The notes under the pieces: generated by a model
Told to the model about the DNA's origin: nothing
What the model saw: only the letters and a program-made list of their open reading frames with translations
Database searches by the model: none
NCBI GenBank assembly: GCA_938037185.1
Contig: CALHQK010000105.1
Span: forward strand, 1 to 22,947
Reading direction: 5' to 3'
Length of the DNA: 22,947 bases
Origin: an uncultured Riemerella sp.
GTDB taxonomy: Bacteria > Bacteroidota > Bacteroidia > Flavobacteriales > Weeksellaceae
Made by a program: the position numbers and the translations under genes
Part shown: in pieces, positions 16,500 through 22,947 of the stretch
Position numbering within the stretch: the stretch's first letter is position 1
Layout of the letters: every line of letters starts with the position of its first letter

Positions 16500-19079
16500 T
16501 TAAAGTGAACCAGCAGACTGCGGGAAACTTCTAGATTTGTATTTTACGGCATCTTTTAAGATATTGGCCTTTATACCGATGTAGAAATCATACACTTTGT
16601 ACTGCCCAAAAGGCACCCAGTTGAAATTGATACTGAAACTCCTTTGGTCTCGCGAAAACCCTAATCTAGAATAAGCAAAATTCTTATTCACAATATCGTA
16701 ATGGGTGCTACCGGTAATGTTCCAGTAAGGAGTGAGTTTGATACTGCCGTTCAGTCCCACAGATGCCAAAGATTCTCCATGCCGTCTTGCAGAATTATTA
16801 TAGGAATAATTGCTGCTTATAGTAAGAGTCCAGTCTTGGGAGAAGCGGGCATAGTTATCATCATCAAAATAGTAAGGTTCATACATTATTTCGCCCCTCT
16901 TTTTGTAGGTTTCGGTAGGGGATTTTTTGTCTTTGGATTTCAGAAGGTCGTGCAGGGAAACATTTACTCCTAAATTGAAATACTGCAATCTGAAATTCCC
17001 AATGCGGTCCAGCCTTGTCCCTATATCAGCGCCTGGGGCAAAGTGGATTTTGTAAGGGTCAATGGTGGCATTATAAGTCAGGTTCAGCTTATTATTGAAC
17101 AATGAATTCTGCGCATTGATGCTGATGTTTGACCATCTAAAAGAAGGAGCTGCAGCATTATAACTGAAATTAATTCCGATATTTTCAAAAATCTTTATCT
17201 TCTTTACCCCTGTAGAATCCGTTTTTGATTTAATTTTCATCTCAATATTATTATTGAAATTAAAGGTAACAGCCATAGATTTTCCCGAACTCGGCGAACC
17301 ATAAATGCCCCCCTCAAAGATGGAATAAGCGACTGGATTTCCGCTGGCGTCATAATATCTTTTGTAATATCCCCAGCTTTCTTCACCGAAATCAGGGGTG
17401 TATGAAAACCCTATACTAGGCGTAAAAACATGTCGTACCGCTTGGATTTTGCTGTTTTTCCCAAATTTCAGCATTCCATAAAGTGTAGTCTGGGCAGAAG
17501 CAGAGGTATTGAATGTGGAAAACCCTGATATTTTCCTGTGTTCAGAGGTTTCTACCTTGTTATTAATATTATCGTATTCTTTTCGGATGGTTTTATTGGT
17601 TAAAACATTGTCTGCTGTGGCGTTTATAGAGAAGTTAAAATACCTGAACACCGTGGTTGTGGTGCTTAGGCTGGTCAGGTTTCTCATTCCTGACTTCGTT
17701 TTGTCCCACATTGTCCTTGTGAAAAATTCATTTTGCCTTGCAGAAACTTGGTTTCTGAAATCAAATTTAGTATTTACATTGATGTTTTCTAAAAGTCCGC
17801 TTCTTACGCCGTCTTTTGGTTTAAAAAGGTAAAATTGATTAAAACTCGCCGTGAGGGAAGGAAATCTCATCTCAGACAGCCCTGTGGAGAAGTTCTGCGA
17901 ATACATAAGACTTCCCGTTAATGTAGCTGGGAAGTTTAGAAACCTTTTGGTAATGCTTACCGTTGAATTCTGCTGGGCATTGAGCACATTCTCATTGAAA
18001 ATATAATTATTATTGATATTATTATTATAAAACCGTGTGCTCACTATATCCACCGATGCCGAGAGTTGCAAGAAAGGATTGGCTTTTGCATCCTGCTGGT
18101 GGCTCCACGAGATTCTGTAAGTGCCGGTTTTGGAGTAGTTGCTGAGCCCCCTTATGCCGCTTACCGTAGTTCCTGCATCGATACGGAAAGAACCGGAATA
18201 TTTATAATTCTTTTTATAATTGAGTTCTGGTCTGATATTCCAGCTGCCTTTGGTATAGTAATCTAATAAAACCTTGAAGTCAAAATGTTTCCCAATGGGC
18301 TGGTAGTATCCTAATCCGTTAAGGTAAAACCCGACATCCTGTCTTTCCCCAAAACTTGGAATTAAAATCCCAGCGCTGCGGGTATCCGTAAATGGCAAAA
18401 TAGCAAAAGGAAGAACCAGCGGAGTGGGAACCTGCTCTATATAAAGCTGTATTGGTCCAGAGACAACGGCTCCTTTTTTCTTGCCTTTTATTAATTTTAA
18501 TAGTGATGCACTCAGGTGATAGTCCGCAAGGCTGTCTTTCTTTTTAAGGAAAATTTCATCGGTGGTATAGATACCTTTTCTCATAAAGAACACCGAATCA
18601 TTTACTTTTTTTGTTTTTTGTGCAACAATTACGCCTTCGCTTTCTTCTGTCCGTGCATTATAGGCGATGGCTTGTTTTGTCTTAAAGTTATAGCTTACCT
18701 CGTTGTATTCATATTTTTTTCCTCCTTGTGTGGCTATGGCAGCATCTTTTATTTTTCCCAAGGAATCTAATTTCCCTCGTGCATAGATTACGCCACTGTT
18801 CCAGTCGATGCTTATATAATCGGCATCAATCTGCATGTCTTGGTATTTTACCTGTGCATTTTTATTCAGGAAAGTGGTCTTTTTTTCTATATCATTTCGG
18901 TTGTTGTCCGATTTCATATACAGCGGAGCGTTCAGCTGTTCTTCTTTTCGAATAACAACGGAATCGGTCTTGTTTTCCTCATTTTTGACAACTTTTTCAG
19001 GATTATTTTGTGCTAAAAAATTGTTAAAAATTAGGATAATTAAAATATGTAAGGTAATTTTGAATTTTGTATTTATCAA
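16500..19079 (-). CDS. lptD: LPS assembly outer-membrane protein LptD
   Basis: LptD forms the outer-membrane barrel that, with LptE, places lipopolysaccharide in the outer leaflet. The 859-residue protein has a signal peptide (to about residue 24, FLAQ), an OstA-like periplasmic jellyroll (about 55-220, with YQDMQIDADYISIDW and GVIYARGKLDSLG), and a long beta-barrel region rich in alternating aromatic/polar strands. It ends with a short extension after the last aromatic strands (FPQSAGSL). The block LPFAILPFTDTRSAGILIPSFG marks the plug/first-strand junction typical of the Bacteroidota branch. I see no cysteine anywhere, unlike E. coli LptD, which needs interdomain disulfides. It is divergent from the amidase gene with a gap of only 53 bases. 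Confidence 0.9.
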   Translation of the reverse strand: MINTKFKITLHILIILIFNNFLAQNNPEKVVKNEENKTDSVVIRKEEQLNAPLYMKSDNNRNDIEKKTTFLNKNAQVKYQDMQIDADYISIDWNSGVIYARGKLDSLGKIKDAAIATQGGKKYEYNEVSYNFKTKQAIAYNARTEESEGVIVAQKTKKVNDSVFFMRKGIYTTDEIFLKKKDSLADYHLSASLLKLIKGKKKGAVVSGPIQLYIEQVPTPLVLPFAILPFTDTRSAGILIPSFGERQDVGFYLNGLGYYQPIGKHFDFKVLLDYYTKGSWNIRPELNYKKNYKYSGSFRIDAGTTVSGIRGLSNYSKTGTYRISWSHQQDAKANPFLQLSASVDIVSTRFYNNNINNNYIFNENVLNAQQNSTVSITKRFLNFPATLTGSLMYSQNFSTGLSEMRFPSLTASFNQFYLFKPKDGVRSGLLENINVNTKFDFRNQVSARQNEFFTRTMWDKTKSGMRNLTSLSTTTTVFRYFNFSINATADNVLTNKTIRKEYDNINNKVETSEHRKISGFSTFNTSASAQTTLYGMLKFGKNSKIQAVRHVFTPSIGFSYTPDFGEESWGYYKRYYDASGNPVAYSIFEGGIYGSPSSGKSMAVTFNFNNNIEMKIKSKTDSTGVKKIKIFENIGINFSYNAAAPSFRWSNISINAQNSLFNNKLNLTYNATIDPYKIHFAPGADIGTRLDRIGNFRLQYFNLGVNVSLHDLLKSKDKKSPTETYKKRGEIMYEPYYFDDDNYARFSQDWTLTISSNYSYNNSARRHGESLASVGLNGSIKLTPYWNITGSTHYDIVNKNFAYSRLGFSRDQRSFSINFNWVPFGQYKVYDFYIGIKANILKDAVKYKSRSFPQSAGSL

Positions 19080-19110
19080 TTTATTAAATCTAATAAAAAT
19101 TTTAACGCTC

Positions 19111-19118
19111 CAAAAATA
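19111..19118 (-). promoter_or_regulatory. Possible -7 element for lptD
   Basis: The minus strand reads TATTTTTG, matching TAnnTTTG, about 31 bases before the lptD ATG. The upstream TTG would have to lie inside the divergent amidase coding sequence and is not evident, so this is tentative. I found no clear amidase promoter in the same 53-base gap. Confidence 0.35.
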
Positions 19119-19132
19119 ATAATTTTAAACTG

Positions 19133-20413
19133 ATGAGAATAAATAAATTTTTAATAAGAGTAACTTTAACAGTAATTTTAACATTATTTTTCATCCCAGC
19201 CTACGCACAGAATAAGAAGTTTACGGTTGTTTTGGATGCAGGGCACGGCGGATCAGACCCTGGTTCATACAGAACTTTTTCGGATTTGGGAACTCTGAAC
19301 GAAAAGGATATCACCTTGGCTGTTACTCTATTGATAGGGAAAAAATTAGAAAAAAATAAAGATTTCAAAGTCATATATACCAGAAAAACAGATGTTTATC
19401 CGACACTTACAGAAAGAACAAACTTAACTAACCGAAGTAAGGCGGATTTATTCGTATCAATGCATTGTAACGCTTCCAAAAGGTCAGAGGCTTATGGAAC
19501 AGAAACTTTCGTACAAGGACCTAACCAAAACAAAGAAAACTTAGAAGTAGCAAAAGCTGAGAACGATGTAATCTATCTCGATGAGCAGGATAGAGAAACC
19601 TTTGCTTCTTATGACCCAAATTCTCCAGAATCTCTGATTGCTCTAAAAATTCAGCAAAGTAAATATCTGGAAAGTAGCCTTTTATTGGGAGGGCTTATAG
19701 AAGATAGCTTTGTTAATAAAGACAAAAGATATTCAAGAGGCGTTAAACAACAGAACCTCCATGTTTTACGAAGAAATGCAACGCCTTCGGTTTTGGTAGA
19801 AATGGGTTTTGTTAGTAATTATGAAGATGCTAAATATATATCCAGCCAAGAAGGGCAGGAAGCTATAGCAGAGTCTGTATATCAGTCTATTGTAAATTAT
19901 AAGAAAAGACTGGACAGAAATGTAAAAGTAGAGCCAGTAAAAGAAGCAGAAAAACCACTAAAAAATGACTACAGAATTCTGCTGATGAGTTCTACAACTA
20001 AATATAATGATGGAGACCCTGCATTCAAAGGCTTGAAATATATTTTGACGATTAAAGAAGGTTCTATGTATAAATATTATTACAGCACGACTAACTATGC
20101 CTCTATAAAAGAACAAAATGTAAAAACAGCCAAAGATGCAGGTTTTAGAACTGCGTGGGCGGTTGCATTTACGCCTAATCAAAAGCTTTCTAATGGATAT
20201 TACACCATAGAAGTGGCTGTTTCAGAGAATAGGCTGCCGAAAGAATCACCAGTGCTTACAAAGTTAAAAGATGTAGAACGCGAAAAAACAGGAGGTGTGC
20301 ATTATTATACTTATGGTAATGTAAAAACCTTGGAAGAAGCTATAAAACTGAAGAAAGAAGTAGAAGATAAAGGCATAAAAAATGTGGTAATTCAAAAAAA
20401 ACAGAAAAATTAG
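19133..20413 (+). CDS. N-acetylmuramoyl-L-alanine amidase (Amidase_3) with SPOR-like repeats
   Basis: This zinc amidase cleaves the bond between MurNAc and the stem peptide in peptidoglycan, acting in the periplasm during cell separation or wall turnover. The 426-residue protein has a signal peptide (cleavage near AYAQ, residue 25) and an Amidase_3 domain at about 30-255. Zinc ligands His38 (DAGHGGSDPG), Glu57 (LNEKDI) and His111 (SMHCNAS) and the catalytic Glu223 (LVEMGFVSN) are all visible. The segment at about 150-210 is the helical insertion often used for autoinhibition in AmiC-type enzymes (inference). After a linker, residues about 275-345 and 357-424 each look like a SPOR-type unit (beta strand, helix, 'AKDAGFRTAWAV' or 'VEDKGIKNVVIQ'), which would target glycans lacking stem peptides. 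It is divergent from lptD. Confidence 0.9.
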   Translation: MRINKFLIRVTLTVILTLFFIPAYAQNKKFTVVLDAGHGGSDPGSYRTFSDLGTLNEKDITLAVTLLIGKKLEKNKDFKVIYTRKTDVYPTLTERTNLTNRSKADLFVSMHCNASKRSEAYGTETFVQGPNQNKENLEVAKAENDVIYLDEQDRETFASYDPNSPESLIALKIQQSKYLESSLLLGGLIEDSFVNKDKRYSRGVKQQNLHVLRRNATPSVLVEMGFVSNYEDAKYISSQEGQEAIAESVYQSIVNYKKRLDRNVKVEPVKEAEKPLKNDYRILLMSSTTKYNDGDPAFKGLKYILTIKEGSMYKYYYSTTNYASIKEQNVKTAKDAGFRTAWAVAFTPNQKLSNGYYTIEVAVSENRLPKESPVLTKLKDVEREKTGGVHYYTYGNVKTLEEAIKLKKEVEDKGIKNVVIQKKQKN

Positions 20414-20423
20414 TATAAATTAT

Positions 20424-20454
20424 TTGGTAGAAAAAAAAAATATATATACATTTG
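20424..20454 (+). promoter_or_regulatory. Promoter of the tRNA-Glu gene
   Basis: TTG at 20424-20426, 20 bases, then TACATTTG at 20447-20454 is an exact Bacteroidota promoter. A run of about ten A residues fills much of the spacer. The tRNA begins 17 bases after the -7 box. Confidence 0.75.
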
Positions 20455-20471
20455 CAAACGCAAAAATAAAT

Positions 20472-20543
20472 GGCCCGTTCGTCTATCGGTTAGGACTCAA
20501 GATTTTCATTCTTGCAAGAGGGGTTCGATTCCCCTACGGGCTA
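20472..20543 (+). tRNA. tRNA-Glu (anticodon TTC)
   Basis: The 72-base cloverleaf folds fully. The acceptor stem is GGCCCGT with ACGGGCT, the D arm contains CGGTTAGG, the anticodon stem CAAGA/TCTTG encloses the loop TTTTCAT with anticodon TTC, and the T arm has TTCGATT between GGGG and CCCC. The first acceptor pair is G1-U72, a wobble, with discriminator A73. The CCA end is not encoded (the genomic sequence continues CAAA). It reads GAA/GAG codons. It appears as a single gene with its own promoter and terminator. Confidence 0.97.
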
Positions 20544-20544
20544 C

Positions 20545-20580
20545 AAAAAAAAGAGAATTATTTGATAGTTCTCTTTTTTT
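20545..20580 (+). terminator. Bidirectional terminator after tRNA-Glu
   Basis: Eight A residues plus GAGAA pair with TTCTC plus seven T residues around an 11-base loop, directly after the tRNA. The mirror-image A and T runs mean the hairpin can also stop minus-strand transcription coming from the convergent DUF4294 gene, whose stop lies 28 bases away. Confidence 0.8.
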
Positions 20581-20607
20581 ATTTTATGTTATTTGACTAA
20601 TACAATT

Positions 20608-21291
20608 TTATTTGGAATTACTTCTTATAGTGAATTTTTCGTAGCCAGCGTAGGGTTTTAGGTGTCCCTGCTGCCAGTTGGAAATCAGTAGGCTTTCCAG
20701 ATATTCATCATCTCTGTATTTGTGCGGATTGTATTCCTTCTTAAGGTCAATATCGGCCACATTTCCTTTTACATTCCATAGAAAAGCATTAAAACCGCCT
20801 TTGAGCTCTTTTATCAGTTCATAGACCGTTTTCCCTGTAGAGCGGTTCATGAGTTTTGCGAAAATTTGCCCTTCAGAGGTGGTCAAATCCCTTAATTTGG
20901 TTTCGTATTGCGAAGCCAGTTCTTTTTGTTTTTCTCTTATGTGTTTTCTTTTTTCTCCTCCTTTCATGTTTTGTATATCAGCTTGCAAACTGCGATACTG
21001 CTCTAATGCAGTGAGAAACAGAGGATACACACGGCTGAGTTTTTTGTTAAGGAAAAAGTAATAATTTCGGTCAAGCTGGTTGTTGAATTTTGGTTTTGAT
21101 GTAAGGTATAGTTCATCCATGATGACTATCCGTTCTCCATCGATTTCATAAACTTTGGCTTTCAGAACATTGTCATAATAATATTCTTTTCCATATTCAT
21201 CTATTAACATTTCTGTGTTGGGTTTCTCCTGAGCGTTTAGAATAAGCCCGAAACAAATAAGAAATAAATAGTGTAGTTTATAAAAAATCAT
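20608..21291 (-). CDS. DUF4294 domain exported protein
   Basis: I start this at the ATG at 21291, which gives a signal peptide (MIFYKLHYLFLICFG, cleavage near NAQ) and 227 residues. The longer open frame to 21408 would run across the start of the divergent M42 gene. The mature part begins with a small beta-rich section (MLIDEYGKEYYYDNV, VYEIDGERIVIMDELYLTS), followed by a long charged helical region (about residues 80-140) and GKTVYELIKELKGGFNAFLW. This fits DUF4294, a family largely confined to Bacteroidota and of unknown function. It is convergent with the tRNA-Glu gene and divergent from the M42 peptidase gene, with 52 bases between the two starts. Confidence 0.83.
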   Translation of the reverse strand: MIFYKLHYLFLICFGLILNAQEKPNTEMLIDEYGKEYYYDNVLKAKVYEIDGERIVIMDELYLTSKPKFNNQLDRNYYFFLNKKLSRVYPLFLTALEQYRSLQADIQNMKGGEKRKHIREKQKELASQYETKLRDLTTSEGQIFAKLMNRSTGKTVYELIKELKGGFNAFLWNVKGNVADIDLKKEYNPHKYRDDEYLESLLISNWQQGHLKPYAGYEKFTIRSNSK

Positions 21292-21343
21292 TACTTTTAC
21301 ATCAATTTTTAATTTATTCAACAATACAAAAATCATTCCTTTT

Positions 21344-22420
21344 ATGGCTAAATTTAAAAAAGAATCGTTAGAATTTTTAGAAAAATATTTAAATACAGCA
21401 TCTCCCACAGGATTTGAACAAAACGGGCAGCAGCTTTGGTGTGACTATATCAGCCCTTTTGTGGATAAAGTGGAGGTGGATTATTACGGAACGGCATACG
21501 GAATTATCAATCCTAAGGCTGAGTTCAAAGTAGTAATAGAAGCCCACGCCGATGAAATCTCTTGGTATGTGAACTATATCACGGATGATGGATTGATTTA
21601 TGTTATTAGAAATGGTGGTTCAGACCAAGTCATCGCACCATCTAAAGTGGTAAATATTCATGGTAAAAAAGGCGTAGTGAAGGGAGTTTTCGGTTGGCCT
21701 GCTATTCATACGAGAGCTAATCAGAATGAACCAACACCGAAATTGGACAATATTTTCATTGACTGTGGAGCGACTACTAAAGAGGAAGTAGAGGAGCTGG
21801 GCATCCATGTAGGCTGTATGATTACTTACCCAGATGAGTTTTTTGAGCTGAATGACAGATATTTTGTTTGTAGAGCATTGGACAATAGAATGGGAGGTTT
21901 CATGATTGCCGAGGTGGCTCGTATGCTGAAAGAAAACAAGAAAAAACTGCCGTTTGGTTTGTATATTACCAATTCTGTTCAGGAGGAAATCGGGCTTCGT
22001 GGAGCGGAGATGATAGCAGAACGCATAAAACCAAATATTGCGATAGTTACAGATGTTACCCACGATACTACCACTCCGATGATTGAAAAAAAGAAGGAGG
22101 GCGACCAAAAATGTGGAGCAGGGCCTGTAATCGCCTATGCACCAGCGGTTCATCACAAAGTGAGAGATTTGATAATAGAAACTGCCGAGAGAAATAACAT
22201 TCCATTCCAAAGAGCAGCGTGCAGCAGGGCCACAGGAACAGATACGGATGCCTTTGCTTATTCTAATGGAGGAATTCCATCGGCACTGATTTCCTTGCCG
22301 CTTAGATACATGCATACGACGGTGGAAATGGTGGATAAGAAAGATGTAAGCGATATTATAAAACTGATTTACAATACTTTATTACAAATTAAACCTAAAA
22401 TAGAACTAAAATATTTTTAG
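21344..22420 (+). CDS. M42 family metallo-aminopeptidase
   Basis: M42 enzymes are cytoplasmic, usually dodecameric aminopeptidases (TET/glutamyl aminopeptidase type) with two metal ions. The 358-residue protein shows all expected ligands and catalytic residues: His68 and Asp70 (EAHADEIS), Asp180 (RALDNRMGG, bridging ligand), Glu214/Glu215 (VQEEIGLRG, general base and ligand), Asp237 (VTDVTH) and His324 (YMHTTVE). The dimerisation/PDZ-like insert is at about 80-165. Residue preference cannot be read from the sequence. It is followed after 16 bases by the MerR-type regulator gene on the same strand. A long open frame on the opposite strand (21620-22315) is a shadow of this gene. Confidence 0.93.
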   Translation: MAKFKKESLEFLEKYLNTASPTGFEQNGQQLWCDYISPFVDKVEVDYYGTAYGIINPKAEFKVVIEAHADEISWYVNYITDDGLIYVIRNGGSDQVIAPSKVVNIHGKKGVVKGVFGWPAIHTRANQNEPTPKLDNIFIDCGATTKEEVEELGIHVGCMITYPDEFFELNDRYFVCRALDNRMGGFMIAEVARMLKENKKKLPFGLYITNSVQEEIGLRGAEMIAERIKPNIAIVTDVTHDTTTPMIEKKKEGDQKCGAGPVIAYAPAVHHKVRDLIIETAERNNIPFQRAACSRATGTDTDAFAYSNGGIPSALISLPLRYMHTTVEMVDKKDVSDIIKLIYNTLLQIKPKIELKYF

Positions 22421-22436
22421 TAAAAATTAGAAAATT

Positions 22437-22781
22437 ATGAAAATCAATCTTCCAGATAAACTGTATTATTCCATTGGAGAGGTGGCGTTGGCTTTTGGGG
22501 TTAATGCATCACTGCTCCGCTATTGGGAGAAAGAATTTCCCATTCTCAATCCTAAAAAGAATAAGAAAGGAACCCGCTATTTCACGCCAGAGGACATTAA
22601 AAACTTGAAGATTATTTATCATTTGGTCAAAGAAAAAGGCTACACGCTGGATGGAGCCCGTATTGCGCTGGTAACCAATGATAAAATAGAGGAAAGTGTA
22701 AATATCATAGAACGGCTGGAATTTGTTAAAAGTGAACTAAATAAGCTAAAAAATTCACTAATTGACAAAGAACAGGCATAA
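22437..22781 (+). CDS. Short MerR-type transcriptional regulator
   Basis: The 114-residue protein has a winged helix-turn-helix of MerR type at about residues 10-78: YSIGEVALAFGVNASLLRYWE, then GTRYFTPEDIKNLKIIYHLVKEKGYTLDGAR. A short coiled coil at about 80-110 should form the antiparallel dimer. It ends there, with no effector-binding domain and no cysteine-based metal site, so any signal must come through another partner or none. The close link to the M42 gene (16 bases) suggests cotranscription; the downstream peptide transporter has its own promoter, which this protein could regulate (speculative). Confidence 0.88.
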   Translation: MKINLPDKLYYSIGEVALAFGVNASLLRYWEKEFPILNPKKNKKGTRYFTPEDIKNLKIIYHLVKEKGYTLDGARIALVTNDKIEESVNIIERLEFVKSELNKLKNSLIDKEQA

Positions 22782-22786
22782 ATATA

Positions 22787-22818
22787 TTGTTTAATTCTAA
22801 AAAATAGTTTTATATTTG
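22787..22818 (+). promoter_or_regulatory. Promoter of the POT transporter gene
   Basis: TTG at 22787-22789, 21 bases, then TATATTTG at 22811-22818 is a full Bacteroidota promoter match. The leader to the ATG at 22851 would be about 25 bases. Confidence 0.65.
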
Positions 22819-22850
22819 CTGTTTTAATCAAAAAATATAAATAAATCATT

Positions 22851-22947
22851 ATGGAAGTAGTTCAACAGAAGAAGGGACATCCTAAAGGACTTTACCTCTT
22901 GTTTTTTACTGAGATGTGGGAGCGTTTCAGTTATTATGGAATGCGTG
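22851..22947 (+). CDS. POT-family peptide MFS transporter, 5' part only
   Basis: Only the first 32 codons are inside the window. They encode a short basic cytoplasmic N-terminus (QQKKGHPKGLY) and then the start of helix 1 with FFTEMWERFSYYGMR. This contains the ExxERFxYYG signature of proton-coupled oligopeptide transporters (DtpA/PepT type), in which the Glu residues and Arg take part in proton coupling. The truncation is caused by the window edge, not by mutation. Its position two genes downstream of an aminopeptidase would suit uptake and degradation of peptides, but that is inference. Confidence 0.85.
   Translation, partial: MEVVQQKKGHPKGLYLLFFTEMWERFSYYGMR

Noticed and set aside
21292..21408. 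N-terminal extension of the DUF4294 protein
   Set aside because: It would overlap the divergent M42 start, and the ATG at 21291 gives a good signal peptide directly followed by the domain.
21620..22315. 231-codon open frame on the minus strand
   Set aside because: It lies wholly opposite the M42 peptidase gene, which has all catalytic motifs; the antisense translation is low in recognisable motifs and rich in Ser/Cys/His as expected for a shadow frame.
22851..22947. Truncated or broken transporter gene
   Set aside because: The frame is open to the last base; it is cut by the window edge.

Overview
The window is AT-rich chromosomal DNA from a member of the Bacteroidota, most likely class Flavobacteriia and probably the Chryseobacterium/Weeksellaceae group. 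The evidence is gldJ followed by murF, a DUF4294 protein, a Bacteroidota-type LptD divergent from an Amidase_3 gene, yidC next to pyrG, absence of Shine-Dalgarno sequences, and several promoters of the Bacteroidota form (TTG, about 20 bases, then TAnnTTTG). I see no insertion sequence, integrase, phage gene, CRISPR array or rRNA, and no intergenic gap above about 200 bases. Most of it reads as core genome.

Left part (1-4788, minus strand): the 5' portion of a MuiA-like DUF4139 surface/envelope protein that runs off the left edge, a DUF2459/TIGR02117 membrane-anchored protein, an ABC-F ATPase, and a stand-alone class III Fic adenylyltransferase with a C-terminal self-inhibitory motif. ABC-F and DUF2459 are probably cotranscribed (15-base gap).

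Middle plus-strand block (4889-10592): an exported DKNYY-like protein, the type IX secretion/gliding lipoprotein gene gldJ with its own promoter and a strong terminator, then a tight murF-rfbC-membrane protein cluster. It meets the next block tail to tail with a 4-base overlap.

Minus-strand block (10589-19079): a HI0933-type flavoprotein, yidC, pyrG, a four-helix membrane protein, ridA and lptD. Promoters and terminators divide it into several transcription units. YidC (inner-membrane insertion) and LptD (LPS delivery to the outer membrane), with MurF and the amidase across the divergent gap, make the window rich in cell-envelope functions.

Right part (19133-22947): a periplasmic N-acetylmuramoyl-L-alanine amidase with two SPOR-like C-terminal repeats, a tRNA-Glu(TTC) with clear promoter and terminator, a DUF4294 exported protein (minus), an M42 aminopeptidase, a short MerR-type regulator, and the first 32 codons of a POT-family peptide transporter cut by the right edge.

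I found no clearly new multi-gene system. The best leads are the SusC-plug-like motifs inside the MuiA-like protein, the self-inhibited Fic enzyme, a cysteine-free LptD, a permuted papain-like motif in the DUF2459 protein, and gldJ sitting beside a DKNYY gene rather than the porU/porV genes expected upstream.
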